Positions 57,916 to 64,000 of a DNA stretch of 64,000 bases are shown here, piece by piece (the stretch's first letter is position 1; every line of letters starts with the position of its first letter). The DNA is taken from positions 3,086,001 to 3,150,000 of the forward strand of contig NC_134676.1 in assembly GCF_030463565.1 (NCBI RefSeq). The letters are read 5' to 3'. Both the position numbers and the translations under genes were made by a program. The DNA comes from Pelecanus crispus. Taxonomy: Eukaryota; Chordata; Aves; Pelecaniformes; Pelecanidae. The notes under the pieces were generated by a model, which worked only from the letters and a program-made list of their open reading frames with translations, was not told where the DNA came from and ran no database searches.

Positions 57916-59479
57916 TTTGTGGGAATGACTGGTAATCTGGGGGAAATACTTTGAATTAGAGCAAAAGGGCAAATTCTGAAGTTTAATTTGAAATAAAATG
58001 TAAAGGAATAAAAAAAAAAAAAAGACCACAGAAACCACCTTGCCAACCAAACCCCATCTTTCTCTAATACCAAAATATTGTTTCCATTTTTGTCGCTTGT
58101 CTGTTCTCTATTTTATTTAAAAATAAAATAAAGGTACTTTCACAATGAGAACCTGTGAAATAAGGCTGTTAATCAAAATGTTACCCGCCGCACGCTGTTT
58201 CTTTCAAAGCAAAATGCTACTCAAATCAACGACGGCTGATTTTTTAATTAAAGGTGGTCTAGAAAATAACTTGCCAGAACAAGGATGTGCCCGTAGAGAC
58301 ATCTCCCAACCATCGCAGACAGCCCTGGTTATGATATTCCGCACCATTCTCCACCAAATTAAGTCTTAAAATCGAGAGATTCCACTTGAACGTGGGATTT
58401 TAAAAAAGCGGTAGGCTGGAAATTTCACAGTCAACTTCGGAAAGGAGTCGGGGGGGGGGAAGGAAATTAAAAGTATCTTAACATGATAACAGAAAGATAG
58501 CCTGAAAGGAGGCTCGGTTTCCAGAGCTGCTCTCTGCCGTAGGACCTTTTGCCCTGGGTGGATTTGTGGGGTTTAAGTCTGAAGTTGGTTTAGGAAACGT
58601 GTTGGGAATACAACAGGTTTCCCACTCATTCCTTTATTGCATGGTTTGCAACACGTAAGCTCAGCAGTTTGCACTGGAAGCTGTTAACGTTTGGTAGGAA
58701 AAGGATCTTTGCTTTTTCTCTTATCCACCAGGCATCAATGACGTAAAGATAAAAATTCCCTTCTGCACATCAGACCAAGTATCTGAAAATATCTCTTTTT
58801 AGTTTTCTTCCCGCTAGACTAAACAACTTGTCAGCTCTGGTGTTTCTCCAGATCCGATTCTCTCCCGTTGAGCCTCATTTTTCTCGAAGTGCCTAAAAAC
58901 GGGGAGCGCGTTCCCCAGGGTTTAGCTGTGCCGAAGAGGACGCCGGAGCCCTCTGACTTCTGCAGCACCGTGGCGTTGCTGACGCACTTCCACCTTGGGA
59001 TCATCTGTCGCTGCAGATCTATTTCTGCCGAAGGAACCGCTTCCGAGCCAGCTGTTCCCCATCCGCCTCCCCCGATTATTCCTGCCGGGATGGGCGACCC
59101 TGCCCTTATCCCTTCTGCGCCACATCCGATTTTTCAGCCCTCTCCTCCAAATCCTCAGGGTCGTTTGGAAACTCCGTCCCTACCCCAGCCCTAGCCCTCG
59201 CCGGTGCTCTCCAGATTTAAATTCTCTATTCTCTCCTCCAGGTTATTACTGAAATTATGATGGTAATTACCCACAAGAGGTGGGTGCGGAAGCCCAGGTG
59301 AGAGCAAACTGTGGGTGACTGTCCCCAGGCCGGGGATCGTTCCCGACGGGCAGTGGGGATGAAGTGGGTGGGGGGAAGTGTTAAAAGCCTTATCATATGA
59401 TATTTATTGCTTCTTTCCTCACAAGGCCTGTTACCCATCACAGAAGGAAATGAGATTAAAGTGAAACCATTTGTCCTTG

Positions 59480-59770
59480 ACAAATCTACGTTGGCTGGTA
59501 TTCATCTCTGTATTTTCTTCTTAGTTGCTTACGAATGATTTCCCAATTACTTATTCCATGGGCTCTTTGATGTTGTTTTTCAGGAACTGAAGTTAATTGG
59601 CTTGTAATTTCCAAGTCCTTCCCTTTTTTTTTTTTAAAATGGAGCCTATATTCCCCCTTTCTCAGCCTGCCAGCACCTCGCCTCCCTCCCAAACCCCCTC
59701 CACAAACAGCTCTGAGATGGCTGGAAACACTTTTTAAGTCTTCTGGGATGAAGTCCATCGCACAAAGTTC
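59480..59770. mobile_element. Ancient LINE (probably CR1-type) remnant
   Basis: The stretch with TTGACAAATCTACGTTGGCT, GAACTGAAGTTAATTGGCTT and TTCTGGGATGAAGTCCATCG resembles phrases that recur in old avian CR1 sequence (recalled, not searched). Strongly diverged, with no tail. Confidence 0.4.
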
Positions 59771-62700
59771 ATTTGAGAACCACCAATTTATAAAACCTCA
59801 GCGCAACCTGTCCTCTCCTCATTCTCCCGTTGACTCTAACCCTGTATCCCTGCTTTCTGCCGTGCCAGCTGCCGATTGCGCCAGATGTTTTGGTGACCAG
59901 CAGTGCAACGGGGACACAAACATCGGTCTCCTGTGGTTGGCATGGGAGGATGACGCAGAAGCACCTTTCGTAGCACATGATCTTATTTCTCAGAATCGTT
60001 TGGATCTCTTGAAAAGACTCAGGTACAAATAACAGGAAGGGAAGTTCACAGTCAGCAGAGATAGCTTTTTAGCTAAAAATATTGAAATAATCTTTTACGG
60101 AGATCACAAAATTAGCAAGAAGTGAAGTTTGAAAAACTCAAATACTTTTGGTTCCTCTTTAAATACTCCAGCTGGGTTACACACTCAGTTCTTGTCCCAG
60201 TCATGAAAAAATGTGTTTCCCAGCAACAAATATTGACATTTTCTCATTTTTACAGCAGGGAAATTGTTCCTGCGTGGAGTTTAATTAGGAAGGCAAAGAC
60301 TCTGCACGGCTCTCCATCCCATGCCATCAGAGACCCCGCCACGGCAGCTGTATTCGCTGGAGCGCTCACGTGCGAGGGTTTGCAGTTTAGACCTTGCCGT
60401 AGCGCTAGACGTAGAATTTGATTTCGACCATGCTTCAGTACTCTACTGAGCAGGTCCTAGAGATAACGCTGCACCGACCCCGAAGCTGTGACTGCAGCGA
60501 TGTCAAGCCTCACGCTCCGCTCTGCTCCGTCGATCCCAATTTGCTGGGAGGGGAATTTTCACCACACCACCAGTCTTACCCCACTTGCTGACCTGGTGAC
60601 GCAGGACAGCTGGGTAGGATGTAGGTGATGAAACCCTGAAAGATGCCTGGTTAGCTCTTCCGTGATATTTCACTGTAGTTACAAGATACGGCTAAAGCAA
60701 CTCAAAGATGGTTTGGTCTCTGGATCCCAATGGCAGCGGTGAAAGGTTGGCACCTAAAACCAGGTGAGGCTCTGGGGCTTTGTCCAGCGCAGGACTTTAA
60801 CCAGTAGCTCTAGAGGGGCAGGAATACTGACAGCACTGGGTGCCGGCAAGCCCGAGCAGGAGGAGAGAGTCTTCTCAGTGAATCCTGGAGCACGCAGGCA
60901 GGAGGAGGAGGAGAAGGTTGCTGAGGAGAGCACTGGCGAGTCAGCTCTTGGGGCAGGGAGGTGGGGAAGGACCACAGGCAGCTTTTCAGAAGTGCAGTGT
61001 TAATGGCCGGATCCACCAAACTGTGTAAATATGCTTCTGGGGCAACCCCGAGATACACTGTCCGTGCTCATGACGATTTCATGCGGGGATTATTCACCCC
61101 TCCTTCAAGCTGTGTTCCCTTTTTGTGGTTACTCTTTGCTCTTTCAAGATTGAGAGAAAAAAAGGAGAATAACATCTTCTCTACTTGCCCGTGGGCGTGG
61201 AGAGAGGAGAGCAGCTGATCTTCTCTCCTACTCCCTTCCGCTGTGTGGGTCAGGGGTAAAAAAGAGCATTTGTCTGATGGTACTTGACTCAGACGTGGTC
61301 AGGGAAGGGCTCTGATCTTTGCACTTCTACATTTAAACCACAATGACCAAGCACGACCCGTCCATGCAGCTGATACCACCAGCCAAGGCGAAACGTAGAC
61401 CTGTCCCATCAGTGGGCTCCTTTATTCCCTCAGAAAGTTCTCAGGTCTCTTGTCAGCTCCTAATATTTGAAAGCTGACCGGTGACTCCTGGGCTCCAACT
61501 CAAAATTTCTCAGCCCTCACACGAAGCTGAGAGTTGATTGAACATTAAGATTTACTCGTCTCCAAATGACGTGCCAACACGAGAAGCTTGCATCTTGCTG
61601 CCTTGCGGTTCCACGGGGAGACACACGGCCGCAAGAGAAGCACGTGCTTTATTACAGATAACCCCGAAGAAAGCTGAGAGCCAACGCTGCTTACAGCTGC
61701 ACGATGAAACATCTGCAGGGCTCTTAGGCTGAGGAACTTAGTACCAGCACGGATTCAAATTAATCACGAAGGTGAGAGATGAGAGCCGAGATGTGAGGCT
61801 GCTTTCTCTGGGGGGAAAGCGCACGTTCCTGCCGCAGCTGGGGCTGCGTGGCTCTGCACCGAGACACGTGGTGCCAGCTGGCAGGTGCTGGCTGTGACAC
61901 ACGGCTGAAGGAAAGGCTTCATTTTTAACTTGTATTTTTAACGTCCGTTAGCATTAAGTTCTGAGCTCTGCTACTCACGCGAAGCATGTCAGTGGAGGCA
62001 TGTTTGTGCGACTCTCCTACCCCTATTCCTGACTCAGCCAGTCATGTGGATCTGAGCAAACAGCTAATCCTTCAAAATAGTGAATAAAAGTACCCAAAAG
62101 ACATAAAAAAACAGGAGTCATGATTTCCCTAAGCAAGTATTTTGAAGATTGCCTGAATGTGCTGGCAGGAAGGATTAGAAGGGAGCGTGACCGGTGGAAC
62201 CTGAGACAGTCTGAAGTGTGACCGGTGAGGAAACCCTGGGGGAATTCAGAACTGGAGAGGAACTGGCAACGTCTCAGAGCCCCAACCTGGGAAGCCCAGG
62301 GCTTCTCTGGGGGGGAGAAGGACTTTTGATCCTGTAAAAGGAAGGGACGTGGTGTGCCCAAGTGCTGGCTCATGCAGCCACCACAATCCCACGTAAAAGG
62401 AATAGGCAGCCACTGTGGGAAAAGTTTTGTCTTTTATGAGGGGTGGGGATGGCTTTAGTTCCCTTAAAATGAGTTAATTTTTCTTCTGGAAGAAGTAGTA
62501 AAAGGTTTCTTTGGTACAAAGAAAAGGGGGAATTGTTCATCAGCTGGTATCAATCAATTTCTTACACTTCCCCAAAGAGCAGAAAGGCCCTATTGTCCTC
62601 GCTGGGTTTTCCCACCACAGATTTTGCGCTTGAAAAATGGCTCCAGTTTGCCGAATTGCTTTAACTCATCACATGGCGCTGACCTACGCCCCACTTGTTC

Positions 62701-64000
62701 CCAGCCCTTCCCTCATGCCGACGTTAGCGTTCTTGCCGCGGAGCCACGGCAGATCAAGCCCAAGGAGCTGCGTCATCCCGTTGTTGGGGTTTAGCTGCAT
62801 GAGCTGCGTCTCTGTGCTGATCTGTCTGAACGGGGAGAGAAAGGAGAGGTGACTCCATGCCTTTTTGTGGCTGGCTGCGCTCTGCTTAAAGCGGTTTGAA
62901 ACCTCAGCCGCACATCGAAAGCTCTGGCTTTCGTGCAGTTGTTGACACCTGAGTGTCAAGCGGGGCTTTTTCCTGGAAAGTTCCTTGGCTGTTCCTTAGA
63001 GAGAGGTTTCAGGAAGGAGAATCCGAGCCAGCAAACCCAGCACAGACCATTTGCTATATATATCCTACATATATTCCCCCAGTGAGGAAACCCTGGACAA
63101 CAATGCGGCGACCAGGATCCCCTTTGGCACGTAAGTTAAGGAGACTCTGTTTTTTCATCTGACGTTAATGTAAAATAGGCTCAAACATCCGTCATGCCTT
63201 TGGACTAAAATTAGCTTTTTCAGGAGGAAGTCTTTTCAAAGCTGGTGGAGGGACTTCACAAAAAACATTAATAGGGGAAAGTGTAAATGTTAAGACTAAG
63301 GCAAAATTTCCCATTAAACACCCCATAAAATATTAGGCAAAACTGTACTATAACAAGTAATTCAGCCCTCTCAACACTTAAATATGAGAGTTTTCAGGGG
63401 GAAAAGCCACAGTTCCCAGCAGTGAAGTTGCTTCCCTCTCCCAAACATCTCAAAGACTAAGTCACAACAGGATGACAGCGTAAGTCTCCACTGAAATAAA
63501 CTCAACGAGATTCCAGTTCAAGCACTACCGCGGGGCATAACACATACTCCAGTGTGTAAATGCTGCGTATCATACAGCTCGCTTTGATCGTGCAAGGATC
63601 CCATCGCTGATACCTGAAGTAACTGCACTGCAAATTGCAATGGAATGAGAACAACCTTTACAGTCACTTGAAACATTGACCTTTCTTCCTTTGGATCATT
63701 TTTGCAACTTATCAGCCAAGTCCTGATTATCTGCAAGAAAGCAAAGTTCTTGGCAGTATCTGTGTTCCCGGGCTTCAAAGCTTCAGCAGCAGCTTTTTCC
63801 TGCGACTTCTTTGGGGGCAATGAACTTGAAGCAATCGCTGATCCACAGCCAATGTTTTATTTCCCATTTTCCTCCGTGCCGGGCAGCTCCGGAGCCTGTC
63901 CATCGGCAGGACACGTAGCACGGGAGGCCTCTACCAGGGGCCTGCCCATCCTGACCAGGGAGCTGTGGGTTGCACGCAGCGACCGTCAACCTGCGGGCAG

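Larger units (their letters stand above)
57200..64000. other. Upstream flank of TSPAN36, no gene recognised
   Basis: Contains simple repeats and one old LINE remnant. A minus-strand frame at 63518-63820 begins MPPKKSQEKAAAEALKPG but lacks any recognised domain and splice logic. No exon could be supported. Confidence 0.55.

Noticed and set aside
63518-63820. 100-codon minus-strand frame beginning MPPKKSQEK
   Set aside because: An appealing start, but no domain, no matching splice sites and no continuation could be found. The overlapping frame upstream is equally open.

Overview
This is eukaryotic DNA, almost certainly from a bird. CR1 LINE fragments are scattered throughout, most of them 5'-truncated and ending in the ATTCTATG-type CR1 tail. 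There is one short tRNA-Ile/CR1 composite SINE, two CpG islands, and two intron-rich vertebrate genes whose exons join cleanly at GT/AG sites. No prokaryotic genes, CRISPR array, tRNA gene or intact virus was seen. Most open reading frames here are chance or repeat-derived.

Layout. 1-14.7 kb: intergenic DNA with CR1 fragments, simple repeats and no convincing gene. 14.7-33.3 kb: SKA1 on the minus strand, with six coding exons (253 aa) and a CpG-island promoter holding a CDE/CHR-like cell-cycle site. 33.4-56.64 kb: a tetraspanin on the minus strand, best matched to TSPAN36, with seven coding exons (248 aa) and a 16.3 kb first intron that carries several CR1 copies. Its distal 3' end lies directly against the SKA1 promoter island. 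56.6-64 kb: the CpG-rich TSPAN36 promoter, then flank with only an old LINE remnant.

The two genes are unrelated in function. SKA1 is a kinetochore-microtubule protein used in mitosis. TSPAN36 is a four-pass membrane organiser whose tail has a tyrosine sorting motif. They lie head to tail on one strand, so the likeliest interaction is at the short TSPAN36-terminator/SKA1-promoter junction. SKA1 lies on human 18q21, and from memory that block corresponds to avian chromosome Z, but the window alone cannot prove this.

The most unusual content is in the repeats. Seven copies of a CR1 3'-end variant are all in the same orientation, and two of them are fused behind a normal CR1 3' end to give a double-tailed element. 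The tRNA-Ile/CR1 SINE still has recognisable A and B boxes. No previously undescribed multi-gene system was found.
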